From NCBI GenBank assembly GCA_014773175.1, contig VXCM01000134.1, forward strand, positions 119,494 through 183,493: 64,000 bases of DNA, written 5' to 3'. Every line of letters starts with the position of its first letter. The first letter of the stretch is position 1. The position numbers and the translations under genes were made by a program. The notes under the pieces are model-generated. The model ran no database searches. It was given only the letters and a program-made list of their open reading frames with translations, and was not told the DNA's origin. Origin of the DNA: Lucifuga dentata (Eukaryota > Chordata > Actinopteri > Ophidiiformes > Bythitidae). Below are positions 24,177 through 36,372 of the stretch, piece after piece.

Positions 24177-27100
24177 GGGGTTGCTCCAAGGCACTTGGAA
24201 AACAGTCTGACAGTCCAAAGAAAACAGTCAGATGGACAGAATACTCCATCTCTCTATCACTCTCTCCCTCTATCCCTCCTTTTCTCCTCTTGCCATCTTT
24301 CATCACCTTTTTATGATCTCTGTATTTTTCTTTATTCCACCAAAATAGGCCTCTACTGGCATGGCCTTGAATGGGGAGAAAAGAGGGAAAAAGACGACAG
24401 AAAGGAACTGAGACTTTCAGCTCCAGGCAAAGATAAAAACAGTTTTTTTTGTTTGTTTGCTTCTCCTTTCTTTTGCCCCCTCTCTCTTTAATTTTACCCT
24501 TCAGAGGACAATAACATGACCTGGATATTTCTTAGATTTGGAAAACACAAACTTTTGTGACCGAGTAGCGTTAAAACAAAAATACAAAGGAGACAGGGAG
24601 AGGTCAGAGTCTGGTCATCAAATTTAATTTCTTGAAAACAGCCGTCTGGCTCACTGATATTTTCCTTTTTTCTGTCTTTTCTTTCTTTTTTTGTCATTGT
24701 TGTCTGTGCTGTGATTGTGTCTTTGTCACTCTCTGACAGCTGAAACTCATTTTGTATTTGTTGGCAGGATTTTATTTTATTTATGTATTTACTTATTTTT
24801 GGCTGTGGTGTACATGAGTAGTGTTATCTGGGTGTAAGCCATACTACATGTATGTTCTTAGAGGGTTAAGCTGTTCATATGAAACTTCTGTAGTAAAAGG
24901 TACATTACATGGACCATAAGTAATCGGATTAGATGCCAGCCTGATTAAAACTGCCTCGTAACCATGTCAATCTGAATAAAGTAAGCAAATCCGAATAAAC
25001 TTCTAATCGGATTGAAGGGGTTTTATACCTTTTAATAACTCGACCAAAGTCCATGTAAACGATACATTGGATTGCTTTCCACAGTAGGAGTTTTGTGTTC
25101 ATGCATATTACATGAGTAATGCCATGACGCTTCACGCACGGCATGGTTTGAAAAAAAATGGCAGTTGTAAAGCAGAACTGGTCGATGGCGGAGACGACAT
25201 TCCTATTTAATGTTCTCAAGGAATTAAAAATAGTCAAAAGGCTGGACAGACATGCAACAGGTCCATCTTTAACACAGGCGGGCTTCCGGGAAAAGCTGGA
25301 GGCAGGATCATGTGTGGTTGTCAGAAATGACCAACGTCATGGTGCAATGCATTCTGGGATTGATCCACCAAATACTTCAGCTTGTATTCTTGGAACATGT
25401 ATACTCGAACATCAGTCTGATCACTTTGTTCAGTGTTTTGTCAACCGAAATGACGTCAGTCCGATAGATAAAAAAGTCACCATGTAAACGTACCTAACGA
25501 GCTGATTGGTTACTTGAATAACTGGGTTAAGAACAGGTTAAGAACAGGACTTTTTCATATAAACAAAGGTGCTGTTCATGTTTTACTTTGAAGTCAAGCA
25601 GATATTGTACAATTTAAGTACATTTGCGTTGACTCAGGCTGCACGTTTGAGTTACGTTCTGAACAGCTAAGGCCTGTGACTGAGCCGTGACGTGGGTGCT
25701 CGCGCTGAACGAAACCTCTGGACAGTTTTGTCTGTTGATGAGTTCCAATAAAGCTTTCATAACAAAGCAGGTTTAAAATCAATATGGCTGTATCCACAAA
25801 ATGTTGGCATGTGCAGACATTCAGGTTGCTTTGCTATGAATTTCGGGAAATCTGATTGTGACTTCTAGAAGGTGTCTTATGATACTTGCCTGATCGCTGA
25901 ATTATAGATTATTGCCCAAATGATTTATGATTGAGCGATTAATCAGGCTTTATGATCTTCCTCAAACTGCTTGTCAGATAACAGCTGATCAGGCTAAAAG
26001 TTTGCCAGTCTATGAGAATCAGTTGGAGCCTCTAAATCAGGCCTAAGTCGCACAGTGTCTACCTGGCATTACCTCTTTCTGCCTACTTTTCTGTGTGTGT
26101 TTGTGTGTCTCCTCTTTCTCCTCTTCATCAGTCTCTTCAGCAGCACTGGCCCTCCTCAATGGCTGTCCTCCGATACAGCATATACTGTAGTTAGCTTAAG
26201 GCTCGATTGTGTATCCGAGAAAGTCAACGGTACGATTTCCATTCTCCTCCACTCCCAACAGTCCTTAGTAGTTCCTTCTCTTTCTCTTTACTGTTCTTCA
26301 TTCGGGGGGGTGATGCGAGGAGTTGGTAGAGCAAAGACAGAATGATTTATCACTCTGTTTCTCAGTCTTTTCTCCATTACACTTGTTCAGACTCCTGCAC
26401 GCATACACGGCTCTTTGGCAATCCATAGGTTGCATTAAAACAATCACTGACATTTTGATTACACAGTGTCTGTCCATGTGTGTAGAACAATGGGGCATTA
26501 TACAGTCTGAAAAGCAAAAAATATATATATATATACCAAAGACAAACTCTAGAATACTGAATCTAAAACACAACTCCATAACAGCATGTTAGATTTAAAT
26601 AAACCTCTGATTTTCTGTCTTCAATCTTTCTTTAACTGTCCTCTACTCTTTAAAGACTGATAGTCTATAATGAAAATATGACAAAATAGGAGAGGACTCA
26701 AGTAACAGTTAAGACCATGAAGTCCAACACAACGCTATAGAAAGTCTAAAAATGGCATAAGCGCTCTACAGGGCGGCTACAAACTGAAGCTGGTGTTCTT
26801 TTCCTTTGTTAAACGGACACAAGTCTAAAACAGAACATAACAGTCACCATCACTCTTCTATGCCACTGGTTTCACAAAGCGCAGACCGAGGGCGGACAAA
26901 GGAGCGAGCAAGTGTCATATGGCAGGCTAATGGACTTTGTAAAAACTCACAGAACTCAAATCGAAAACTTTCTGAAACAAAAGAAATGTCCTTGTTTATC
27001 CTCTTCTTCTTTCTTTGCCTTTAGAAATCTAGATTTATTTGAGTTGTGTTTGATAAGATTTTTATTTCTTTCAGGGGGAGGGCAGGCATTCACTTGATAT

Positions 27101-27800
27101 GTGTTGATTTCATTCAGAAGTACCCACACTAAACGGTCCACTTCCTGTCTTCATGTGTAACTTTCCCATACCGTTTCAGCTGGCCACATTCAAATTCAAG
27201 CTGATGAGATCAAAATTGCCCTTGCCCCTCTTAAAGCACCAGTCATGGATTAAATAAATTTCCATCTTCATTAAGAATCCCAGTCACTGTCATTTTAACC
27301 AAAAAACCCCAGACTGCACTGTCATTTGTGGTCCAAATGTCCAGATTATCATGGGCACTGTAGTCCGTTTCCTTTCTAGCTTCATTCCAGTGGCTGGTGG
27401 GTTATATTCCATGATAGATCTGTCATTCATCTTGATCATTCATTTATTCATTCCTTCATTCATTCACAGGCTTTTATAATCAAGCAGGCTCTCTCCTGCA
27501 GGCAGAGGAGATATGGTAGGGAGGGGAGATTGGGGTTAGATGTTCCCCAATTTGAGGCCTCATAGCAGGTAGGGGAGATCAATGTCACAAGTTCCCACTG
27601 GCACAAGTAAGCGGGGAATTCTGGGATGAACGTTTCCCCTTTAGACATCAGAGCAAGGGAGTAGCAGCGTACAAAAAGGACACAGGAAATCGAAATAACA
27701 CGTAGTGCTGCTTCTTTTTCTTTTCTTTGTCCAAACCAAGAAGAAAATCTTGCAGAACACCGGAAACCTCTTTCTCCGTGTTTCTCTCTCCTCTTCCTCT
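23950..27800 (-). other. nrp2: Presumptive 3' UTR of the NRP2a-type nrp2 transcript
   Basis: This stretch follows the a-type stop codon in the direction of transcription and has no recognisable coding exon. Minus-strand AATAAA hexamers occur at 27443-27448, 27061-27066, 27034-27039 and near 23972-23977, so several poly(A) sites are possible and the true end is unknown. The inverted-repeat element at 24899-25494 lies inside the distal part, so either the UTR absorbed it or the UTR ends before it. Neuropilin-2 3' UTRs are typically several kilobases, which makes the span plausible but unproven. Confidence 0.4.
24899..25494. mobile_element. Inverted-repeat element with GGTACNTTACATGG ends
   Basis: The left end GGTACATTACATGGACC is echoed in inverse by CCATGTAAACGTACC on the right. 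Inside, a 109-codon open frame (25158-25487, plus strand) starts with a Trp-containing, Glu/Leu-rich helix-like stretch (WSMAETTFLFNVLKELK). That is reminiscent of Myb/SANT or trihelix-type DNA-binding domains carried by some DNA transposons, but the similarity is weak. It lies within the presumptive nrp2 3' UTR or flank. Confidence 0.5.
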
Positions 27801-28126
27801 TCATGCCTCTGAGCAGCACCTCTGCTGGTTAATCTTTACTTTATGCTTGATTCCGTCATACAGTTCGAAGTTATAGTTCTCCAGTGTGGTGGAGGAGCGT
27901 GAGGAGAGCCCGCTGTATGAGCACGTGCAGTAGAGGAGCAGGACGGCGCAGCCCGCCCCCAGCAGGACGCCTAAGGAGCTCATCACGATGATGGTGAGGA
28001 GGATGGGGTCCAGCGTGTACAGCCAGGCGTTGTCCTTGTCCTTCTCTGACACCACGGTGACGGAGGGAGGGTCTGCTTCGGAAGAGGGGGTGGAGGAAGA
28101 GGAGGACCACCCTGGGAAAACGTACC
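27801..28126 (-). CDS. nrp2: nrp2 terminal exon: NRP2a-type transmembrane segment and SEA tail
   Basis: The exon carries 326 coding nt ending in a stop at 27803-27801. After a Ser-rich stalk (GYVFPGWSSSSSTPSSEA) comes VSEKDKDNAWLYTLDPILLT, a helix (IIVMSSLGVLLGAGCAVLLL), then CTCSYSGLSSRSSTTLEN, YNFELYDGIKHKVKINQQ and RCCSEA. The LDPILLTII...SLGVLLGA helix with small-residue spacing and the ENYNFELYDG motif are shared by neuropilins, and YCTCSYSGLSSRS is specific to NRP2. The final Ser-Glu-Ala is the PDZ ligand known to bind GIPC1/synectin. The acceptor is ccttaccag|GGTACG, phase 1. Confidence 0.97.
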
Positions 28127-31100
28127 CTGGTAAGGAAACGCAGAATGTCAGAATAACGGTGTCTTCAAAAATTTGGAGGTGGGCTGAAATTAATTACTGG
28201 AAAGCTGCTCTCCAGTGTGTCATGTGTGTCCGTGTGTGTATTGACAAAGAATCTACAAGCAATCAATCTAATCCACTTAATGAATACATACACATGAACA
28301 AGCCAATTTGCAATTAAGTACTGCATTCAGAGTGATATACAAAAGTATACACACCACACACACACACACAAAGCAGTAAGCAGAGTTGTTGAGGTACGGA
28401 GCTGAGACCTCCTCATGTATCTGTCAAGAGGCTTGGAGAAACGAGGGTAGTCACACACGCACACACACACAGGAAGTAAACAGTGGCTGTTACAGATTTT
28501 TTTTGTAGATGCCCAGGAGGAAGCTGTCTACTACAGAACATGAAAGCAGAGAGGGAGAAATGAACACACACACACACACAGTCTCCATCTTATCCTCTAT
28601 ACACACCTACACACCAGAGCCTGTCTATCACTGTTGCCACAGGCTTGTTTCTTGTGGGATCACAGCTAAAACATGGAGGGCCATAGGCATGCCTCTGCTT
28701 AAAGGGCAATTTCACTCTTTGGGTGAGACTTGTAAAGTACGCAGTGTAGCTTCAGGCTGATCACATTCTCTGACACTACATTACAGCATTATAAATGTGG
28801 AAGAAAGCAGGAGAGGAGAGAAAAAGCCAAACCTCACCTCCATTGATGCGGGGCCTGTGGTTGAAAACAGTGTCTTTTCCAAAGTCAATAGGTCTGGGAT
28901 CTGTAAGGCAGACAGAATAACAACACTTAATCTCAATCAGTCCAGTCCAGTCGGAGCTATTTTAGAGTCTGTATCATATTGTGATAACCATCTCTTGTGG
29001 TGTCAGCACTCAAGCTTAAATTTGTAGATGGAAATCAAGCTACACAAACAGCTCAAAGTGTGAGTGATATTGCTTGAAGTTTAGCAACAATTCTGTATTT
29101 AGTCCATCCAGGGACAACAACATGTGGTGTTCCCAAACATTTTATCGGGACTATCTGCGTAAAGCCAGCGAGTTTCATTATGTGATAAGCATCATCGCTC
29201 CTTTTTATTTGCTTAGAAATCAAAAGAGATCAGAGAGAGAAAAAGAGCTACACAAAGAAAAGGCACATTCAAATGGTTTTATAGAAAAATATGACTTTTA
29301 TTACCTTCACATTCCCCACAATATAGTTTCTTTTTATTTCAAGACCATGAAATTTAACAAGCTAAAATACCACTTTATATTTCTGAGGCTGGCTGAAGTG
29401 CAAGGCTTTGCAGGATTTGGGAGCTCAATTCAAATTTATTCAAGAAAATGGATATTATAATTCTCAGGAAAAAAAATGTCATATCTGGACACCTCATAAT
29501 CATTTATAGATGGAGCAAAGGCACCAAAAACACATTATGAGGTGAAAATGTAATAGATAGTCAGTGAGATAACAGGTGAAAAACTAATTTAGAAGATATG
29601 AAAAAAAAATACTAGGCCTCATTTCCTCAGTAAGATAAGGTCATTGCGTCAAATTAAATATCCTCTCTAAAGCCTTCAGAGACTTTAAATACATTTAGTA
29701 CCACATTATAACAATCAGCAGACCACAGAAAGACGCAAATACTGTGAGACCTACCATCTGTGAATAAAACATTTACTGGTTAATTAAATATGAAGCAGTT
29801 TTCTTGAATTTAAAGAAGTGATCATTAATGGTATACATTTAGCCACAATTGGCTTAACAGACAAATGAGTTTGCTTAGTTTCAAATGGAAATTATTTCTT
29901 AATCTCTCAAAATTCTCAATTATTTGCTTGTTGACAATTAGTTTATTTAATAATTTGTACAGTATTTTTTATTTTATTTTTTTAGCATGAATGGCATGAT
30001 GTTTTTTCAGGACTTAGAGTGTAGTATCTGAATAGTATGATTGCGTGTTAAACAGGAGGCAGAAAGAAACTCATTCATGATGCTGCATTCACAGAATTGG
30101 AAAAAATGCACAGAGTAAACATAAATTGAGTGTTGTGTTATTTCAGTCTGACTTTTACCATCTACGGTTTGAATTAGAGATAACTCATGACTATCTCTTG
30201 TCGAGGCCACACTTCATGATGATCAGTCTGATCGTGATCAGTGCTAAGTCTTCACCTCTTCCGACAGTTTTACCTTAAAAATCTTTTACACAAATTTCTT
30301 TATCAGGACAAACAAACACCATCAATTAATTAATCATTAATTAAAAATGGGATAAATCTCCAAATGTATTACTTTACCCAAAAAGTCCAAGAATCTTAAA
30401 TTATTCTCAAAGCACACATGCATCATAGAAACAAAATATTTCTGTTTGACTAATCTGGCTAATTTTGTAAGACAGGTCGGATTTTAGGTTATACATTATT
30501 TTTATGGATTTTTATGTGCTCTTAATGTAAGACTAAGTTTAAAACAAGCCCATGGACATCTTTAATCTGTTTTATCTTCTGCTGCACAATAGAACTAAGA
30601 CCTTAAATTCTCACCAACCAGCCAAAATCACTGTGACCCTGGACAAAACATTAAATCACTAAAAGTGAAATAAAAGAAGCAGGTTAAAAAAAAAAAATCT
30701 TGGACACTCTTTGGAAGACTGTTGAACACTTTCTAATGATCCTGCCTTAAAGCCCCTGGGCGAGGATCCTGAGAAGAATCAGCACGCGGATCTGAAAGGA
30801 GATTAAAACTCCCTGTAGCCTAATTTTATCTCTACTCTCCAATTAGTAAAGAGAGGAATGAAAAGAGGCCTTTTTTTCAGGCAAAAGACATGGACGGCTC
30901 TTTGGCACTGTATGCCGTACCAGTGGGGGCCTAAGGACCCCTTGGAGTGCTTTTACTCGTTAGTATTTCTGCACAAAACAGGAGGAGGAGGAGGAGGAGG
31001 AAAGAGAAAAAATAGAGATGGCCTGAAGGCTAGAAATGCTTACTGTAGGGTTTTATGAATCCAATCAGCTCCATTAACTAATTAGAAATATTAAATGGCT

Positions 31101-34100
31101 TCAAAGTAGCCTGTGATAGAGAAGGGAGAGGAAAGGTTGATTTAAAAGCACTGCATGACAAGACGCCAGCCCGTTTTCCAAATCTTGCAAAAAATTTGAC
31201 AGAGAGGGAAAAATAAAGAGAGGATAGAGAAAACTGCACAGGCAGCACAACATAACTACAATCATACATCATTCCTCTGTTTTAATTTAAGACCTGCATT
31301 GATTTGGTTAAGGCATAGACTGCTAGAACGAGTCATATAAATGTGTAAATCATGCGCAAGTCGATGGAAATAGAAGACAGAGGGGCTAGCAAGGCAGAAA
31401 ATGGATACAGAAGCACTAAATAACTGTAAATACTTGTTGAGTAAAGTACAAAATAGCATTTTATGTGACACAGTAACATTAAATAATAGAAAATAAGGAA
31501 TATGTGAAAGATAGCAATGAAAATGGAAATTGGTTGAAAATGCATAGAACAGTGCTTACAGTGTCTGAAACTGGTTTGTGTGTCAGATGGTGAGAGTGTT
31601 TGTGGTGTGTAATGTGTCCCTACATCTTGCTGTCTATTCTGCCAAAAGACTACTTTCATCTGCTTTTGTGTTTGAAACAACCTGCCCTCCTCCTTCAGTT
31701 CTCACCCTTCTTCAATCCAAGCTCCAACCTGCCTCCCTGTTAGCTTTCCTCTTTGAGAAAAGAAAATCTATCTTTAGAAAGTACAGACAGCAGTTTTTTT
31801 TTTTTTTTTTTTTAAACTTCTTTCATCTCCCTCCATCTCTGGGTGCATTCTTTGGAGGAAAAGGGGGAGGGGGCTGGCTTAATGGGCCCTTTTCCTCAGA
31901 GATGTTGCTCTCCTCCATCTCTGCCTCTCATTTTCCCTTCCATGTTTTTTACTGGCAGGATTTGCGATAAAGGGAAGAAACAGAATGGGAACAAGCAGGT
32001 TTTGATAAGAAGGCTGGGGGATTTGGGTGTGAACAAAACGAAGCAGGTAGTAGCACACAGCACAAGATGGTGAGCAGCTGACAAATCTAAAAAACGAGTA
32101 CAGCATTGGTACAACCATTTTCACAGGCCAAAATATGAATGCAGATATACATCGCACTTCAAAATGTATCACCACACCAATTAATATTAATATGCTTTTT
32201 CATCTTAAGTATATGTAACTTTTATCTGCGCATAGTAACCAATGGACACATCAATTTGCTTTAGCTTTGTGTTTCCATATGAATTAAACTGGAAGAAAAT
32301 GAACACAAAAGCAGAAAACTCTTCCTCATTAAGATCTTAGTAAGTACAAACAACTTAAAGTACAAAATTATCATGTAAAACTATTGCACAATGTAAACAT
32401 ACTTCTAACATGCATTTACAAACTGGTGGTGTTTGATTGATAACCAATTTTTTTTTTTTTTTTANAAAAAAAAAAAAAAAAAAAATCAGAATGATCATGA
32501 AATGATCAATAAGAGGTGGGAAAGTGCAGTTACTCTTACCATAGCAAAACAATGTGCAGACAAATGTATCAGAAATGCATCATGTCATATGTGGCACATT
32601 ATGATGATTATTATTCTCCAAATGCCACCTCAATTCACACTCCTCTGTACTTTATCAATATGGAAAAATGAATAATAATAGATGCTAATATTGATACAGT
32701 TTGATTAAAAGAAACAAGAAAGTCATGTGGGAGGTGTCACAGTCATGCTCTACTAGAATCAGTCTGACATAAAAGGATAAATGAATGAAATGATCATGGA
32801 TCAGTGCTTTTCCAGAAGGATTCATAAGTAAGAAGCTCTTTGCCACAGCATGTATTTGGTCTCACCTGTTCAACAGAAACAAAATTGACAATTTTGTAGC
32901 CAAATTAATTGATTTCCCACATTCCCGAGCTCTTTGATAATAGTTAACACATGCTGGAAAATGTGTTACCTACCCACACAACCAAGATTTCAAAGCTTAC
33001 TAGCACATACCATGACTAAAAATCAATTTTGTGCCACAGAAGTTTCTAAACCAAAACTCAGCCTCAAATACTTGATACATATATTTTAGTTTTCTGTTTT
33101 GTTTTATTCCCCCAGTCAGATGTGTATAAGACATTTGATGATGTTTAATTTGAACATTACCACACAAGCATTAAGTTATCCATAAGATCCAGGCAAAAAA
33201 GAAACAAACAGAAGCGCTAACTCATTCTGGAGGTGACAAGGTAGCAGTTTTGATGCACATCCAAAAGGCATCTGCAGCTGTCTATCTATCGTGGCTGGAT
33301 GGGCCTCACTAATCATTTCCAAGTCTACCTCAATNCTCTTGGGCTCACAAATGCGAGTGGACAAAAACACACAGCTACATTCAGTCCCAGAGAGATAGCT
33401 TTTTTTCACATTCTTCTCTCTTCAATTCTGACTGTAAATACCCATCAGGCAGTGTCCAAACCACAGATCAGAGTGAGTCAGACAGGCGTATCCTGCTCTG
33501 ACATTCATTGAAGAGGAGAATATGCTGTTAACACACAAGTGTCTGTTCAGAATCCCTTAGTTAGTTTGGCTGCACGTCCACAGTGGCTTAGGTGAGCTAC
33601 TTGTCATTTACTTGTCTCCCATTTGTAGTCCATCTCATTTAAAGGCTTTGGCATACATGTAAAAACCATTACTGCCAGTGACCTGTTGGGGTCCAGTGTG
33701 TTTACAATAATTTCCTCCTGTTAGGAAGATCAATCAAAGTGCACTATAATCATTTAAGTCTATCATCAGCTCAGAAGGGAGCCGTAGTTGTTTCATCTAC
33801 TCACAGTGAGCAATTTTGGCAAACTTGGCTTCTTTGATGAAGTTCATGAAGCCACGTTAACTATCAAAGTTGTAGTTCTGTCATCTTTCTGCCAGTTGCC
33901 CCAAACAATAAAGATCAGCACAGGTGCATGCTGAACAGTCCATTAGATCACCAGCAACACAAACTGCTGTGTTTTTGCCATGTTAATTCTGACCAGTGAA
34001 AAATGGCGGTTAAGCTGAACTCATTCATTTCATGGATTTGTAATTTTTACACCCTTCCATCGCTTTATCTGAACAAAGTATTCCATGTAGTTCAGTTGTT

Positions 34101-36309
34101 TCAACACTGGGAATCATAGTTGTCATCTTTCTCCAATCCGATGGTGAGCGTGGGTTCAAGACCCTGCCCTGCTGGCCCAGTACCTGGGTACAGGTGGTTC
34201 TGGTTGGGGGCGTGGATAAGATTGTGGCTGAAGTTTTGGTTCTGGTAGTAGTTTTGGTGGCTTTGTTGATTTGGATGCTGGTTGTTGTGGTATACCACCG
34301 AATGATGGTGGCTGCTGGTGGTCTTCATGGTTGCCAAGCGGTACCGATGGCAGCACAGTATCATCACCACGGTTACAGTGGCCAGCAGCAAGATCGCCCC
34401 ACCTCCCACCAACACATAGTACCAGTAGGCAGGGATTGGCTGAACTGTCACTGTGTCTACTGTGGGCTCCATTCCAGATATGGCACCCCCTGGAGGGCAG
34501 GAGGATACATTACAAGTTGGTTTTGTTGGTGAGGGAGGCAGACATGCAGACTGCATTTTAAAGGTAATGCTGTTAATTGTCTAATTACTGGGGCAGTGAG
34601 CTGAAGTTATTAAGGTTGGCTGGTGTTTATTTAAACAAAATGAAAATGAAAGATACAGGTACAAACGAAAAAGATGGTGGCCATGTTTACTGGCTTCCAT
34701 ATTAAGCAATGCTGACCATTTTAGCTCACTGTCTCAATATTTAAACAATCAATTTCATATTCTGTATTATATCTTTTATTGTGTAATAATTTTCAATATC
34801 TAATACAAATATTGTACGAAGAGTTTAGGTTTTACGCACTGCAGCATATTTGGTTGATGCAAACGGCACAAGCAGAACATTGACACGCAGAGGCTCATGC
34901 CATGCCTTGAGAATTAATCAGTTGATGCAAAGCCTTGATTATGCAGAGACTGTCTGATTTTGACAAGGGATGATGGTTTTAATTGGTTGTATTTGGTAGG
35001 AAGCAGCTGCTTTTATTAAGAAAATGGCAGACTGAAGGGAGTGAAGAGGAGAGAGATACAGAGCAAAGGAGATGTAAGGAAATCACAGAAATAGAAGAGA
35101 TGAGAGAGGAGGAAAATTAGAGAAAGAAGATATTATTTTGGAAGAAAGAATGTAGGGTAATAGAGAAGTGTGACTGAAAGTGAGAGTTAGGAGGATGACG
35201 GGGGGAGGGGGGCTAATCCTGCCATGATATCTTTAATCCTGCATTAAAGGGTTTGTCTGAAACTTCAATACTCTGTCAACTCACTGTGAAAGAAACCTGC
35301 TGAGTGAGAGGTTGTAGAAGTGGGAGATGGAGGGAGAGAAAGATGTAAAGAAAAGAAAGCAGGCAAGCGAAACAAAAGAAAAGAAAGATTGAGGACGCAG
35401 GCCAAGCAAGAGTGTGACAAAGATGGGAGAGAAGAGAAAAATAATGAAATGTTCAGGATAGAGGGAGAGAAGAAGGAAAGCAACAAGAGAAAAGAACTTA
35501 AGGAAACAAGTGAGTCTTATTCTTAAGCTCAGATGGACTGTTTAAAGTATTAAATTTTGCTTTAATTGTAAAACTCATCTTTAAGTAGTCTGCACAGATA
35601 TCCTTCTAACTGCTAGATTAATACACGGGGGATTTCCAGGGCTGCTCTTTATTGCTTTTTTAAGATCTCAAGAAGAAAATTAGAAAGTTTCACAAGAGCA
35701 CTCAAATGTGTGACTTTCAAGGAAGTAGGGTGATGAAGTAGGTGAATCTGCTACATTTTCTGAATTCGCATAACTATCATTCTCATTCTAGGTCTCTCGC
35801 TTTACAGAAGAGATTTGATATCTGCTGTAAAAGTTCTGAATAACCAGAGCCTGCATAAGATATTTTAAGATGAGATTTAAAGTGGAGTTGAAAGTGTCAG
35901 TTCACTGGGTGGTCAAATTGAAGCAGCACTTTGTCTGTTTTTTTGTGCATGTCTGTTGCTGTGAGTGTGTGTGTGTGGCTATGTCTGTGGCATGCACAGG
36001 CAGTCTGCCAACCTTCTCTTGCCAGAAAAGCCAAACACCTCCTTGGTTGCCATGGATACAAAACCCAACAGTTTGCCATGGTGGCTCATTCAATAAAGAT
36101 GCTCTTGGTTTGTTAAAGTAAATTAGAGGCACAAGTTAAATGACTTTAGTTTTTTCAGTTTGGCTTTGGGTTTAGCGTTTTTTTTTTAATGATATTTACA
36201 TCTTTCTAAATTGATTTAAGTGCTGTTCAAATATCTGTCAAAGTTTCATAAATATTTTAATCTAAACCTGAAGTGAACTTACAGAAATGTGTATTCAAAC
36301 ACATGCTCG

Positions 36310-36372
<63 letters not shown>

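Noticed and set aside
27871..28317. Frames overlapping the a-type exon in other registers and on the plus strand
   Set aside because: They have no protein similarity and are out of frame with the recognised transmembrane exon.
34194..34561. Overlapping plus-strand frames of about 100 codons
   Set aside because: They are antisense to the b-type nrp2 terminal exon. Their composition simply mirrors the His/Asn/Gln codons of the real exon.
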